Source: Gambelia wislizenii (taxonomy: Eukaryota; Chordata; Lepidosauria; Squamata; Crotaphytidae). From it: a stretch of DNA of 64,000 nt. Below the pieces are notes generated by a model. That model saw only the letters and a list, made by a program, of their open reading frames with translations. It had not been told where the DNA came from and did not search any database. The stretch spans positions 169,908,596 through 169,972,595 of the forward strand of contig JAUMIR010000005.1 of assembly GCA_030847615.1 (NCBI GenBank), in the 5' to 3' direction. Positions 9,203-20,244 of the stretch are shown in pieces; position 1 is the stretch's first letter, and every line of letters begins with the position of its first letter. Both the position numbers and the translations under genes were made by a program.

Positions 9203-9399
9203 AAAACAAGAAAGCAGCACTGGGGCAAACTCGGAGCGGCTCGCCTGGATGTGCCTGCTCGTGCCTCACACAGGTGGATAAGAAGGTGCAGCCGGCTTAA
9301 GATGTTGGAAGCACTGGCTTCAGGTCTTCGTACCATTTGCTCTACATACAAGTCTTCCCTTGTATGTACCTCTTCCCTTGAGGCAATAGGAAGCTGCTT

Positions 9400-9785
9400 G
9401 GCCGACTCCTCTTCCCTCCTGCAGTGGCCTGATCAATTTGTTGCTTGATGACGAGTACATGGACCCAGGGAAAAGACGCGGGTTTCCTCTGCATGCCCCT
9501 CCACCTGCACGCATTCCGCTTCGCTTCTACAGCGTTCTGATCAATTAGTTGCCCAACAGCAGGTACAGGGACCTAGGGAAAGGGTGCAGGTTTCCTCTGC
9601 ACACCCCTCCACCCACCACAACACGCACTCTGCTTCCCTCCAGCAGCAGCCTGATCAATTTGTTGCCTGACAGCAGGTAAAGGGACCCAGGGGAAAGGCA
9701 CGTGTTTCCTCTGCAAACACCTCCACCCCATGTCGTGCATGCTCTGCTTCCCTCCGGCAGTGGCCTGATCAATTTATGGCATGTG
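9400..9785. repeat. Minisatellite, unit about 108-114 bp, 3+ copies
   Basis: The word GATCAA recurs at 9431, 9539, 9653 and 9767 (spacings 108, 114, 114). Each unit also has a GGACC(C/T)AGGG(A/G)AAAG block and a TTTCCTCTGCA block. Open frames here are repeat artefacts. Confidence 0.85.
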
Positions 9786-10549
9786 GTCGGTCTCAAGGTA
9801 GTCTGATGCTGGTGTGGGGCGGGGGTTCAAAAAGATTTGCCTGGAGGGTTGGAGAAAGAAATCCATCTGCTTTCCCTTACTTTCTATCCAGTGGGCAAGT
9901 TGCTTTGCTGCTGGAGGATGTGGCGTCAAGGTTGGGAATCAAAGGCCTGGGAAGAGCAGAGCATCTGTGGTGAATGAGTCTCTGGCCATGTCCCGAGTGC
10001 TGAGGCTATTATCACAGGCTGCTATGTGGAATGAGTCTCATTTGCTTGACTTTCCCTGGCATTTATTGTTCCTTATATTTCTGGCTCATGCTGCTCCCAC
10101 TCTAGTTTCAAGTATAGCTTTGAAACTGAGTAAGATGTTCCCGTGGTGACTTGTCCATACAAACTCTTGGGTTGCCACTTTATGGGGTTGCCAACTGACC
10201 AGGGGTGGGGTGGGGGTGGGAAATAACTGCTGGACTATCCTCATGTTTGCCTTTAAGACTCCCCATGGGCGGGCTGGCACATGAGGTGCAGCTTTTCCTT
10301 ATAGGGAGCAGGGAAACATTCTCTCTTGCTGCTCTTTTGTACATAAAGCCAGCCAGCATTATAAACACAGTTGCAGAGCCTATTGAAAAGCTGGCAACCA
10401 TGCCTCCAGGGAAGCATTAACACCACTATCTTATTCTTACCTTTACTTTGAAAGTGAACCGCTAAAAACCCATGTGTGGCCCTTAGAAGTTTAGCCTATT
10501 TTAATTTTGGCCCCTACCTATTGCCAAGTTGTGCAGGTCTGGTCTAAGC

Positions 10550-11091
10550 AGTGCTTGAAAACTTTGTTTATTTACAAAAGTTCAGATCTAATTATTTCAA
10601 AGCAGTATGCAAACATAATAAAAACATGAAAAAAGGAACACAAAATTAAAATGCATTATTTTCATTGTCAATGAAGTAGCTGGTCTGTTGGTCTTTGTAA
10701 GAACTGCTTGAACAAAAAGGTATGATTTTCAATATGTGTCTAAAACAATATTCTTGGAGCATGTGTGATTTCAGAAAGGTCTTCCATACAGTGGATTCTA
10801 CAACATTATATATCTTTATATATCTTGCTCTGAACAACTGCAGAACAGACCTCAGAAACATGTGTTAGCACCAGGAGGGCCTTCTCTAGCTGACATCAAG
10901 AACCAGATATGTCTTTAATGAACCATGCTGACTGGGGAGTTCTGGGAATTATAGTCCCAAACAATTAAGTTTTCCAAGCTCCAGTTAGTGGGAACACTGA
11001 GAATTTCCCCTAATAACACCAAGTAGACTTCCATGGCTATTAATGATGTCCTGACATACCCAAACACTAATGGGTGTATTAATCTAGAATA
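10550..11091. other. Non-coding stretch without recognised features
   Basis: AT-rich sequence between the hAT-like element and the first Tigger-like element. I see nothing specific in it. Confidence 0.5.
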
Positions 11092-11093
11092 TA

Positions 11094-11323
11094 CAGTTGT
11101 CCCTCCATATCCACGGATTTGGTATCCATGGATTTAAGTATTCACGGCTTGAAAATATTCTTTAAAAAATCATAATCCAAAAAGCAAACCTTGATTTTGC
11201 CATCTTATATAAGGGACACCATTTTGTTATGCCATTGCATATAATGGGACTTGAGTATTCACTGATTTTGGTATCCACAGGGGGTCCTGGAACCAAACCC
11301 CAGTGAATATGTAGGGACAACTG
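11094..11323. mobile_element. Tigger/pogo-like MITE, copy 1 (CAGTTGTCCCT family), 230 bp
   Basis: The termini CAGTTGTCCCTCCATAT and its inverted partner CAGTTGTCCCTACATAT are flanked by TA on both sides. It has the internal words ATCCACGGATTT and GGGACACCATTT also seen in the copies at 27.6 and 59.1 kb. Similar termini and TA targets are known from Tigger-type elements. There is no transposase. Confidence 0.8.
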
Positions 11324-11638
11324 TACTCTCTCAAGTCACACAGGGCCACAGCAAAGCCCACTGGAACTGCCCAGCACTTTGTGTATATTGACTGTGCCTC
11401 TTAAAATAATGTCCCAGAGCTGACTATGATGCACTAGAATTTTAAGGCAGACTTGCCATTGTAGACTTTCGAAGTTTGAAAAGCACAGTTCTAGACATAG
11501 ACGTTTCAATACCTAGGATTAGGGAATATGTCATATCCAAATATTGTGAGATTTGTCCTGATTCCATGGGGTCTGCACTTGTTCCTAAGCAAACCAGTAT
11601 ACAAATAACAAAGAAGAGTTTAACAGTGCAATCCTATA

Positions 11639-12007
11639 CAGTAGCACCCTCGTATCCAGTGATTCACCAACCGCGGATTCAGTTGTCCACGGTTGGCGAT
11701 GGGGGGTAAAGGAGGGGAGGAGGGATCTCACCTCCTCCCTCCCTTCCCCTGGGATGGCTCTGTTTGCAGTGGGGCCCTGGTGGGACAAAGGAGGAAGGGA
11801 GGGGGCAGGAGCAATCGCCCCTCCCTCCTCCCGGGAGACCTCCAGTCACAGCAGGGCCATGGCAGGGCGAAGGGAAAAGGAGGGGGAAGGAGTGATTGTG
11901 CAGCAGCAGGGTGGTGGTGGTGGATGGTGTTTGCTATTATCTGTGGAATTCACCATCCACGGGGTGGGGGGGGGAACCAATCCCCCACGGATACGGGAGT
12001 GCTACTG
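11639..12007. mobile_element. Tigger/pogo-like MITE, copy 2 (CAGTAGCACCC family), 369 bp
   Basis: The terminal inverted repeats CAGTAGCACCCTCGTATCC and GGATACGGGAGTGCTACTG are flanked by TA. The interior is GC-rich. It has inserted into a short interspersed sequence: AGTGCAATCCTATA lies on the left, and TTCAGAAGTGAGTCCCACT with AAACTCAG on the right. These resemble the palindromic repeat at 48073-48155. Confidence 0.8.
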
Positions 12008-12359
12008 TACAAGTTTATTCAGAAGTGAGTCCCACTAAACTCAGTGTTAAGTCTGTATGTAATCACAGGCTAAGCATCTCTTTGGTGTTGTATGAAGATT
12101 CAGGACAACAGAATTCAGGGAATATGTGGGTCCTTTCCTAGTTCAGAAAGAGCTCATTTGTCTTTTCTTTTTTGGGTTGCTGTGGCTATCTGATTATGGT
12201 TGTTTCCCACCACTGCCCATTTTTCCTGGGACCCATAGCACTCACCAGTATAATCATTCATCATGAATTAAAGGCAGAGTTTCATTTTGTCACAGCTCGA
12301 ACATCGAATGAAAGAAGGGGTCATTCTTATATCCTCCATCGGTACTTAATTTGGAATGA

Positions 12360-13010
12360 CTGCATTTCCCAGTGGTTAGGCTTCAGAACATCCTGAAGTC
12401 TCTGGGCAGCTCCTCCCACTTGCTCCTGGTAGGCAGGGAAGAAAGAAAGGCCTCCTTTCCAGTGAGGTCACATGGGAGGAGCAACCCCCGGATAGCCAGT
12501 TTCTTCCTGCCTACCATTCCTGGTGGATGTGTGTCACTGTGCTCCATGCTGTTTTTTCACCACGTGGTTGCCAGAGCCATCTTTACTTCCCATTTGCTCT
12601 CCTTTTCTGCTCTCTTCATATAAAAAGAAAAGAAAAAAACCCTCCTTGCCGCTGTTACTTCTTTCCTCCTTTCTCAATCTCTTTTCCCTTCTCCCCGCTC
12701 CTTGCTCTGGCGACCGCGGGACTGGCAAAGGTGCTGGTGAAGTGTCTTTTATTTACCTGTTGGATCCTCTCCCTTTCATGTTTTAGTCCTGCTTTTTAGT
12801 CTTTAAGTTCTATCTGGCTAATTTTGTATCCTTGGAGCACATTGTGCGTCTGTAGTATGAACTGGCCATCCGTGGGTCATTCCTCCTATGTGACCTCCCT
12901 GGAAAGGAGGCTGTTCTTTCTTCCTTGCCTACCAGGAGCAAGTGGGAGCTTCCCAGAGACTTCAGGATGTTCTTCGCCTATCCACTGGAAAAGAATGCAT
13001 CACAGGTTAG
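12360..13010. mobile_element. Foldback element with about 140-bp inverted arms
   Basis: The left arm (about 12365-12510) is nearly the reverse complement of 12855-13005. Both contain AACATCCTGAAGTCTCTGGG and TTGCTCCTGGTAGGCA. The 340-bp loop is pyrimidine-rich with no coding frame I trust. The structure fits a non-autonomous DNA element; I could not assign termini or a target duplication. Confidence 0.65.
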
Positions 13011-13094
13011 ACCAACATTCCTTTCTGAGGATTGCCTTTAAGAAGCTTATGGATAGATCCCAAAAAAGAAGAGCTTATATAATATTGAGCTGTA

Positions 13095-13733
13095 CAGTTG
13101 TCCCTTGACATTCGCGGGGGTTAGGTTCCACGGACCCCCGCGAATGTCAAAAAACCGTGAATATTGATTGCCCTCCCTCCACCCTCCCCAGGCCTTCACG
13201 GAGCCTTCCAAGGCTCCGTGAAGGCCTCTGAAACCCTCCCCCCTCCCTCCCCGGGACCTTCACGGAGCCTTGGAAGGCTCCGTGAAGGCCTCTGCGGCCT
13301 CCCCCCACCCTCCCCAGGCCTTCACGGAGCCTTCCAAAGCTCCATGAAGGCCTCCCCCCATCCTCCCCCCTCCCTCCCCGGGGCCTTCACGGAGCCTTGG
13401 AAGGCTCCGTGAAGGCCTCCGCGGCCTCCCCCCAAACTCCCCAATCCTTCACGGAGCCTTCCAAGGCTCCGTGAAGGCCTCCCCCCACCCCCCACCCTCC
13501 CTCCCCGGGGCCTTCACGGAGCCTTTCAAGGCCCCGTGAAGGCCTTCTAAGGCCCCGTGAAGGCCTCCCCGGCCCTCCCGTCTCCCTCCCCGGGCCTCCC
13601 CCCTCCCACCCCGGGCCTTCACAGGGCCTCCAGGAGGCCCCTTGTCGTGGTTTTGGGAGGGCAGGGGGCCCTCCCAAAACCGCGAATAATCAAAACCGCG
13701 AATGCTAAGTTCGCGAATGTGGAGGGGCAACTG
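13095..13733. mobile_element. Tigger/pogo-like element, copy 3, carrying a palindromic GC-rich minisatellite
   Basis: The ends CAGTTGTCCCTTGACATTCG and, inverted, CAGTTGCCCCTCCACATTCG are flanked by TA. Subterminal CGCGGGGGTTAGGTTCC and CGCGAAT blocks match the element at 55.9 kb. The interior (13190-13640) is a run of units built on AGGCCTTCACGG...CCGTGAAGGCCT palindromes. Confidence 0.8.
13190..13640. repeat. GC-rich minisatellite of palindromic units
   Basis: About six or seven diverged units, each with a perfect or near-perfect hairpin (CCTTCACGGAGCCTT and its complement), separated by C-rich spacers (CCTCCCTCCCCGGG). Stop codons are rare in several frames, so proline/glycine-rich open frames here are artefacts. 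Confidence 0.85.
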
Positions 13734-13735
13734 TA

Positions 13736-15510
13736 TATGTAAAAAATGATAATATTATATTTGACTTCCAGCAAAGATCAAACAAACAACTAGTGTTTTG
13801 TATTGCTTTACTTAAATGATACTTTTCTTCAAATGTGCCCTAAGGTTTCCCCAAATAGTTGCTTTTTATTTTTCTTTAAGAAGGTAGACAAGCCAGACAG
13901 TGTACTGTTTAATTGAAAATGTAAGCTTTGGCATTAGCTTTTTTATGTGAATTTGAAATGGCTTCAGTATACCAAAGTGAGCTCATGAATCCTATATATC
14001 TATATCTCTCAGCAGTTCCTTAGCTCAGTGTTCTGCCACACTTCTTTTACCAAATTTTCTTGAGGACGTTTTGGAGAAGACAATAAGTTATATGACTGAC
14101 GAATCAGTTCAGTTGTTTTATTTTACTCTCAGATACATAATCATGTCTGCATATTTTATGCATTCACTATGTAGTATGCTTATTTGAATGGATTCATCTC
14201 TTTATGTAATGTAGGAAAATGCAGTATATTTCTGCAATGGGGGTAAGAATTGTGTGGCCTTCCAGAAATTGCTGAATAGCAACTCCCACCATTCTTCACC
14301 ATTGGTTATGTTGAGTAGGGCTGCTGGAAATAGTAGTTCAACAACATCTGGAGAACCACACAATTCCCTCCGCAGTTCTGCAAAAGTTCACTTGAAACAT
14401 GGTGATATCTCTCAATCACATCTCCTACAAAGCCTCCTGAAGACCAGTCCTATGCATATTCATGTATATGTGCCTTCAAGTCTCCGTACTGACTTTTGGC
14501 GAACCCATCAATTTCATATTTACTGAGGAGATGGGCCATACTGATTTCAGTGAGGTCTTTCCTAAGCACAGAAGTGCACATCTGTCAGATGCACAGCTAT
14601 AGACTCTTCCTTTTCCCACTCTCTAGTCTGTGCCCACCTGTATCTATTTTTAAAAAAATAATAAATTTGTTCTTTGCTCATCTGAATTCATTTTTCAGAT
14701 TGTGTGCATTGGCTGAAGTTTTGTGCACATTTGAAATGTGCGTATTTTACTATACCTACTTTTCAAGCATGCATGTCTTACTGGATGCATCTGTAGCTGC
14801 CTGGTAATGTACAGACTACAGAACACAAAGTGTGTCCAGTCTATATCCAATGTGGATAGAGCTTACTTGGGGAAGTCAACATAAAATTTCCACAACAGTG
14901 GATTCCTCATATATCCCTATTCCCAAGTAACTACCCAAGTAAGTGAATACTGTAATAGGATTTCACCTTTAGTGGGCAGCACATTCAGCAATCGCATGTT
15001 ATCTGGTTTTGCTTTTTCTCAGTGAATTTCTTTTGAATTAAACTCCAGCAAGCTCGGTTTTTGCTGGATTAAACTTGTTATGCACCCTAATATGAACAAC
15101 AACAATAATATAGTTCTTTGACACACAAAAGTGTTGCATCTGCGAGGAGAGTAAGCTTAATCTTTATGTGCTGGTTTGTATATATAGCGATTATCTTCTA
15201 CATGGAAGAGCATCCCTTTGAACAGTCTGTTATCATTAGGATGAGATGATACCACCCAGCCAAAGACACACTACACTGCTGTATCTTCAGAATACTTCAT
15301 TAGCACAGGCCTTGTGCCCTTTTGTGAAAACTGATTTGTACTGATTAAATGTGAAAGAGGATCAGAACCGTAAGATGAAATTCTGCCATACACAAATTCA
15401 CATTCTCCTACAAACAGTGAGTGTATATTAAAGCTGATTTTGTTGAAGACTCTGGTTCAGCAGTTCACCTGAACCATGTACATAAAATTGAGTGTGATTA
15501 TTGTTGTCTA
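13736..15510. other. Non-coding stretch with a small MITE-like hairpin and a SINE tail
   Basis: Mostly unrecognised AT-rich DNA. About 14258-14375 has inverted ends (TGTGGCCTTCCAGAAATTGC against CATCTGGAGAACCACACA), typical of a short hAT MITE. About 14463-14545 resembles the tail of the tRNA/5S SINEs in minus orientation (GTGCCTTCAAGTCTCC). I see no gene. Confidence 0.5.
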
Positions 15511-15705
15511 AGAATCATAGAATTGTAGAGTTGGAAGAGACCACAAGGGCCATCCAGTCCAACCTCCTGCCATGCAGGAAATCATGATCAAAGCATCCCT
15601 AACAGATGGCCATCCAGCCTCTATTTAAAGACCTCCAAGAAAGGAGACCCTACCACGCTCCAAGAGAGTGTGTTCCACTGCCGAACAGCTTTTACCGTCA
15701 GAAAG
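15511..15705 (-). mobile_element. CR1 LINE 3' end, left part of a copy split by an L2 insertion
   Basis: It starts with the CR1 3'-end signature AATCATAGAATTGTAGAG and continues through the CATCCAGTCCAACC block. It breaks at 15705 in GTCAGAAAG; the expected next word TTCCTCC resumes at 17838. The two parts are one CR1 copy. Confidence 0.9.
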
Positions 15706-15717
15706 TAAATACTGTCA

Positions 15718-16154
15718 ATACTCGTCATAGGAACTTTCGTTGGTCCTATCGAGAGGCAATACGTGCAGCGCAGAGATCCTTTTCTGCACGTATTGCGTCT
15801 GCAGAGTCCCGTCCAGCAGAGCTGTTTAGGGTGGTAAGGGAGATGACGCAGGTTATAATTGCGCAGAACCCATTGCTTAACCCAACAACGTCCTGCTGTG
15901 ACGCGTTTAACAGCTTCTTTGCAGATAAAATCTCTCGGATAAAAGCTGACTTAGATGGCAGTATTTTGACAGAAACAATTGATGAGGTGTCCAGCAACTC
16001 CATTGATGTAAGTTTACTGGATCAATTTCAATCCATGAGAACTGAGGATGTGGACAGGCTACTTGGTAGGGTGAGAAAGACGGCGTGCCCTCTCGATCCT
16101 TGCCCTTCATGGCTGGCCATCCAGGGGTGCGTGTGCCTTGTTGGTGTTTCTTAA
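15718..16154 (+). pseudogene. L2 ORF2 fragment: linker upstream of reverse transcriptase
   Basis: The frame has the conserved L2 linker (SYREAIRAAQRSF..., CDAFNSFFADKISRI, RKTACPLDPCPSWL) where L2 elements usually continue into the RT palm. It ends by frameshift near 16110-16150; the RT continues in another frame from 16138. It is dead coding sequence. Confidence 0.8.
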
Positions 16155-16785
16155 GGACATCATCAATGCATCCCTCAGAGAAGGGGGTGTTCCATCCTGT
16201 TTAAAGAAAACGGCGGTTAGGCCGCTCCTGAAAAAAACTTCCCTGGACCCCCTGGACATGAACAACTATAGGCCGGTTTCTGTGTTACCATTCTTGAGCA
16301 AAGTGATCAAGAGGGCAGTTGCGCTTCAACTCCAAGTGGTCTTGGATGAAACCGATTATCTAGACCCATTTCAAACTGGTTTTAGGATGGGATTTGGAGT
16401 TGAGACTGCCATGGTTGCCTTGACTGACGACCTGCGTGTAAGCATCAACAGGGGTAGTGTGACCCTGTTGGTGCTTCTAGACCTCTCAGAGGCTTTCGAT
16501 ACGATAGATCACAGCATCCTCTTGAATCACCTGAATGGGTTAGGAATTGGAGGCACTGTGCTCCAGTGGTTTTGGTCCTTCCTCTTGGGCAGATCCCAGA
16601 GGGTGCTGCTCAGGGACAGCTGCTCCAGCAGAAAGGAGCTTACTTGTGCCGTTCCACAAGGCACCATCCTGTCCCCGATGTTGTTTAACATCTATATGAA
16701 GCTGCTGGGTGAGATTATTCGGAGTTATGGGGCTGGGTGTTATCAGTACGCTGATGACACCCAAATCTTTTTCTCCTTGTCCTGA
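16138..16785 (+). pseudogene. L2 ORF2 fragment: reverse transcriptase domain
   Basis: RT motifs are in order: NNYRPVSVLPFLSKV, FQTGFRMGFGVETA, LLDLSEAFDTIDH, VPQGTILSPMLFNIYM, and the catalytic YADDTQ. A stop follows at 16783-16785. Further pieces continue at 16843-17292 (MRKNKLRLYPDKTEVL) and 17323-17634. The catalytic residues survive, but the ORF is broken by several stops and shifts. Confidence 0.88.
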
Positions 16786-16842
16786 TTGTCGGCCTAGAAT
16801 TCCGATGGTGTCTCTCCTCTTAATGACTGTCTTAAAGCAGTA

Positions 16843-17634
16843 ATGGGGTGGATGAGGAAAAACAAATTGAGATTATATCCGGACAAAACGGAGGTGCTCA
16901 CGGTAGCAGCCCCAAAACCAGGAGTTGGGTTGCAACCTCCAGTCTTGGACAGGGTCACGCTCGCAGTCTGGTGGTGCTCCTTGATTCACAGTCTGGGGGT
17001 GCTCCTTGATTCATTGCTTCAGATGACTAGTCAGGTGAATGCGACGGTCAGGAGCGCCTGTTATCAGCTTTGGCTGATACGCCAGCTGCGCCCTTTCCTG
17101 GAAGTAAGGGATCTTGATACTGTGGTGCACGCACTGGTAACCTCTCATCTAGATTTCTGCAATGCGCTCTACATGGGGCTACCCTCATGCTTGGTCCAGA
17201 AACTTCAGTTGGTACAAAATATGGCAGCCAGAGTGGTCTCGGGAACATCTTGGAGAGACCATATAACTCCAGTATTAAAATATCTCCACTAGCTGCCTAT
17301 CAGTTTCTGGGCCCAGTATAAGTTGTTGGTTATTACCTTTAAAGCCCTAAATGGCTTGGGTCCAACTTATCTTCAGAACCGCCTCCTCCCATACAATCAT
17401 CCCCGTGCACTCCGGTCCTCTGGGAGGAATTTGCTTCAGCCACAAAAATCTAGGCTGTCTGCAACCTCCCAGAGGGCCTTTTTGGTAATCGCCCCCAAAA
17501 TATGGAATGGCCTGCCGAATGAGATCCATCAGATGACGAGCCTCAGTAGCTTTAAAAAAGCACTAAAGACAGATCTCTTTCGGCAAGCCTTTCCTAATTT
17601 GATCCCAGCCTTAGGAGCTCCTGGCCTCTTTTAG
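16843..17634 (+). pseudogene. L2 ORF2 C-terminal fragments
   Basis: Two adjacent frames (16843-17292 and 17323-17634) cover the thumb and C-terminal domain of L2 ORF2, including FLEVRDLDTVVHALVTSHLDFCNALY and the terminal SLSSFKKALKTDLFRQAF. They are separated by a stop at about 17290, followed by the L2 3' UTR. Confidence 0.85.
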
Positions 17635-17764
17635 TCTGCTGGATATCTATTATTTTTTAATGTGATTTTAGATTAGTTGTTTTTAATTTATACTGGTTTA
17701 ATATCTTTTTATGGGGGAGGGTGGGTGTGGGTGGTGTTTAGGGATTTTAATCTGTATTTGTATT

Positions 17765-18604
17765 TTAATTTTTGTAAGCCGCCCCGATTGTTTTTAACAG
17801 AGGGGCGGGGCAATAATAATAATAATAATAATAATAGTTCCTCCTAATGTTGAGGTGGAATCTCTGTTCCTGGAGATTGCATCTATTGTTCCGTGTTCTA
17901 GTCTCTGGAGCAGCAGAAAACAAGCTTGCTCCATCCTCAATGTGACACCCCTTCAAATACCTAAACAGGGCTACCATATCGCCCCTTAACCATCTTTTTT
18001 CCAGGCTAAACATACCCAGCTCCCTAAGTCTTTCCTCATAAGGCATGGTTTCCAGACCTTTCACCATTTTGGTCGCCCTTCTCTGGACACGCTCCAATTT
18101 GTCAATATCCTTTTTGAATTGTGGTGGCCAGAACTGGACACAGTATTCTAGGTGAGGCCTGACCAAGGCTGAATAGAGTGGCACTGTTACTTCCCTTGAT
18201 CTAGACACTATACTTCTATTGATGCAGCTCAAAATTGCATTGGCCTTTTTAGCTGCCGCATCACACTGTTGACTCATGTTCAATATGTCGTCTACTAGGA
18301 CTCCTAGATCCCTTTCGCATGTAGTCTCATTCAGCCATGTCTCCCCCATCCTACATATGTGCATTTTGTTTTTCCACCCTAAGTGCAGTACCTTACATTT
18401 CTCCGTATTGAGTTTCATTTTGTTAGATTTGGCCCAGCTTTCTAGTCTATTCAGGTCATTTTGAATTTTGATCCTGTCCTCTAGGGTATTAGCTACTCCT
18501 CCTAATTTGGTGTCATCTGCAAATTTGATAAGTATGCCCCTAATTCTGTCATCCAAGTCATTGATAAAGATGTTGAATAGCACTGGGCCCAGGACAGAAC
18601 CCTG
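17765..18604 (-). mobile_element. CR1 LINE, right part of the split copy, with RT 3' half
   Basis: CR1 sequence proper resumes at 17837. The minus-strand frame (about 17850-18583) reads LFNIFINDLDD, FADDTKLGG and the conserved C-terminus ([33 protein letters not shown]). The ORF also runs by chance into the L2 tail (17765-17836). The copy is 5'-truncated at about 18604. FADD carries the catalytic aspartates. Confidence 0.9.
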
Positions 18605-18743
18605 TCAGCAAGGAGAATTATTTTATTTGAATAGGTGTGCCTACATTTAACACGCTATATGCACATCTTAGTGTCCTTATAGGTTGCCCATTTCCATTGA
18701 AACAACAAGTTCCCTTACTTTTGTATATATGTACATGGGAATG

Positions 18744-18985
18744 TGAGAGCCAGTATGGTGTAGTGTTTTGAGTGTTGGACTAGGACCCTGGGATACCAGG
18801 GTAAGAATCCCCATTCGGCCATAGAAACCCACTGGGTGACCTTGTGCAAGTCATACCCTCTCAGTCTCAGAGGAAGGCAGGGGGAAACCACCTCTAAACA
18901 TATCCTTCCAAGAAAACTTCATGATAGGTTTGATTGAGGGCCTCCATAAGAAATGACTTGAAGGAATACAACAACAACATGGGAA
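18744..18985 (+). mobile_element. tRNA-derived SINE, copy 1
   Basis: It has a TGGTGTAGTG box A-like element, a GGGTAAGAATCCCC box B-like element, then AAACCCACTGGGTGACCTTG and an end in ATGACTTGAAGG plus ACAACAACA. It shares structure with the SINEs at 19.1, 42.3, 49.6 and 58.3 kb. Confidence 0.82.
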
Positions 18986-19103
18986 TGCTGTACTAAGTTT
19001 TCTTCTTATCTCAGAAATAGCAAAATGAACAGTTGTGGCTGAAACAGGTTTGGGAGTGTAAAGCTGGCACATTAATTGGTAAAAGATAGTACAAGGGTAC
19101 AGT

Positions 19104-19356
19104 GGAGAGGCAGCGTGATGTAGTGGTTTGAGTGTTGAACTAGGTCTCTGGGAGGTTCTAAGAGAACCTGAGAGAGCAAGATTCAAATCCCAACTCATCC
19201 GTGGAAACCCACTAGTGACCTTGAACAAGTCACACACTCTCAGCCTCAGAGGAAGGCAATGGCAATCCCCTCTGAACAAATATTGCCAAGAAAACCCCAT
19301 GACAGGGTCACCTCAGGGCTGCCATAAGATGGAAATAACTTGAAATAACAACAAGT
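19104..19356 (+). mobile_element. tRNA-derived SINE, copy 2
   Basis: Same family: GATGTAGTGGTTTGAG (box A region), GATTCAAATCCC (box B), the CCTCAGAGGAAGGCAATGGC core, and an AACAACAAG tail. Confidence 0.82.
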
Positions 19357-19559
19357 ACAGGGTCAGGCAGAAGGTGGATCGAGATCTATTGGTAGATCTC
19401 TAGGTGATTTACAATCTTTTAGCAAGTGCTTCTGATTACCAGCTACCTAACCATAACCAACAAGCCCTGCCGCCCATAAATTAGGTTGCTGGAAAAGGAT
19501 GCTTTAGGACTGTATTTTTGTGCAAAAGAACTAGTGAACTTAGCTCTTCTATTACAGAT

Positions 19560-20240
19560 CATAGAATCATAGAGTTGGAAGAGATGACAAAGGCCATCCA
19601 GTCCAACCCCCTGCCCTGCAGGAACACACAATAGAAGCACACCCAACAGATGACCATCCAGCCTGTTTTAAAACCTCCAAAGAAGGAGACTCCACCACAC
19701 TACGAGGCAGCGCATTCCACTGCCAAACAGCTTTTACTGTCAGGATGTTCCTCCTAATGTTTATATAGAATCTCTTTTCCTGTAGTTTGAGTCCATTGCT
19801 TTCTGCCCTAGTCTCTGGAGCAGCAGAAAACAAGCTTGCTCCATCCTCAGTATGACATCCCTTCAAATATTTAGACATGGTTATCATGTTCTCTCTTAAC
19901 CTTCTCTTCTCCAGGTTAAACATGCCCAACTCCCTAAGCCACTCCTCAGAGGGCATGGCTTCCAGACCTTTCCCCATTTTGGTCACCCTCCTCTGGACAC
20001 TTTCCAGCTTGTCAATATCTTTCTTGAAATGTGGTGCCCAGAACTGGACACAGTATTCCAGGTGAGGTCTGACCAAAATGGACTAGAGTGGCACTGTTAC
20101 TTTCCTCAATCAAGACACTCTACTCCTATTAATGCAGCCTAGAATTACATTTGCTTTTTTAGCTGCTGCATCACACTGCTGACTCATGTTTAGCTTGTGG
20201 TCCACTAAGACTCCTGGATCCCTTTTGCATGCACTGATCA
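19560..20240 (-). mobile_element. CR1 LINE 3' fragment, copy 2
   Basis: It starts with the CR1 3' signature (ATAGAATCATAGAGTTGG) and extends through the ORF2 C-terminus ([24 protein letters not shown]). It is 5'-truncated near 20240. The terminal ORF is damaged. Confidence 0.88.
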
Positions 20241-20244
20241 CAAA

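Larger units (their letters stand above)
8867..10541. mobile_element. hAT-like non-autonomous DNA transposon, 1.67 kb, with 8-bp target duplication
   Basis: The left end is CAGGCCTGTATAAC and the right end, read inward, is CAGACCTGCACAAC (11 of 14 matching). The flanking 8-mers are GTCTAGGC (8859-8866) and GTCTAAGC (10542-10549), a 7/8 match, as expected for hAT. The interior has no transposase frame. It carries a CR1 3' tail (9151-9202) and a minisatellite (about 9400-9780), so it is probably a composite, internally replaced element. Confidence 0.72.
15706..17836 (+). mobile_element. L2 LINE, 5'-truncated, inserted into CR1
   Basis: This is the 3' 2.1 kb of an L2 element on the plus strand. 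Broken ORF2 pieces cover the EN-RT linker, reverse transcriptase, and C-terminal domain (LGPTYLQNRLLPY..., FKKALKTDLFRQAF). The 3' end has the L2 hairpin (GTAAGCCGCCCCGATTG and GAGGGGCGGGGC) and an (AAT)n tail ending at 17836. CR1 sequence flanks it on both sides. Confidence 0.9.

Noticed and set aside
13164..13742. Proline- and glycine-rich open frames in the GC-rich block
   Set aside because: They are low-complexity translations of the palindromic minisatellite inside a Tigger-like element.
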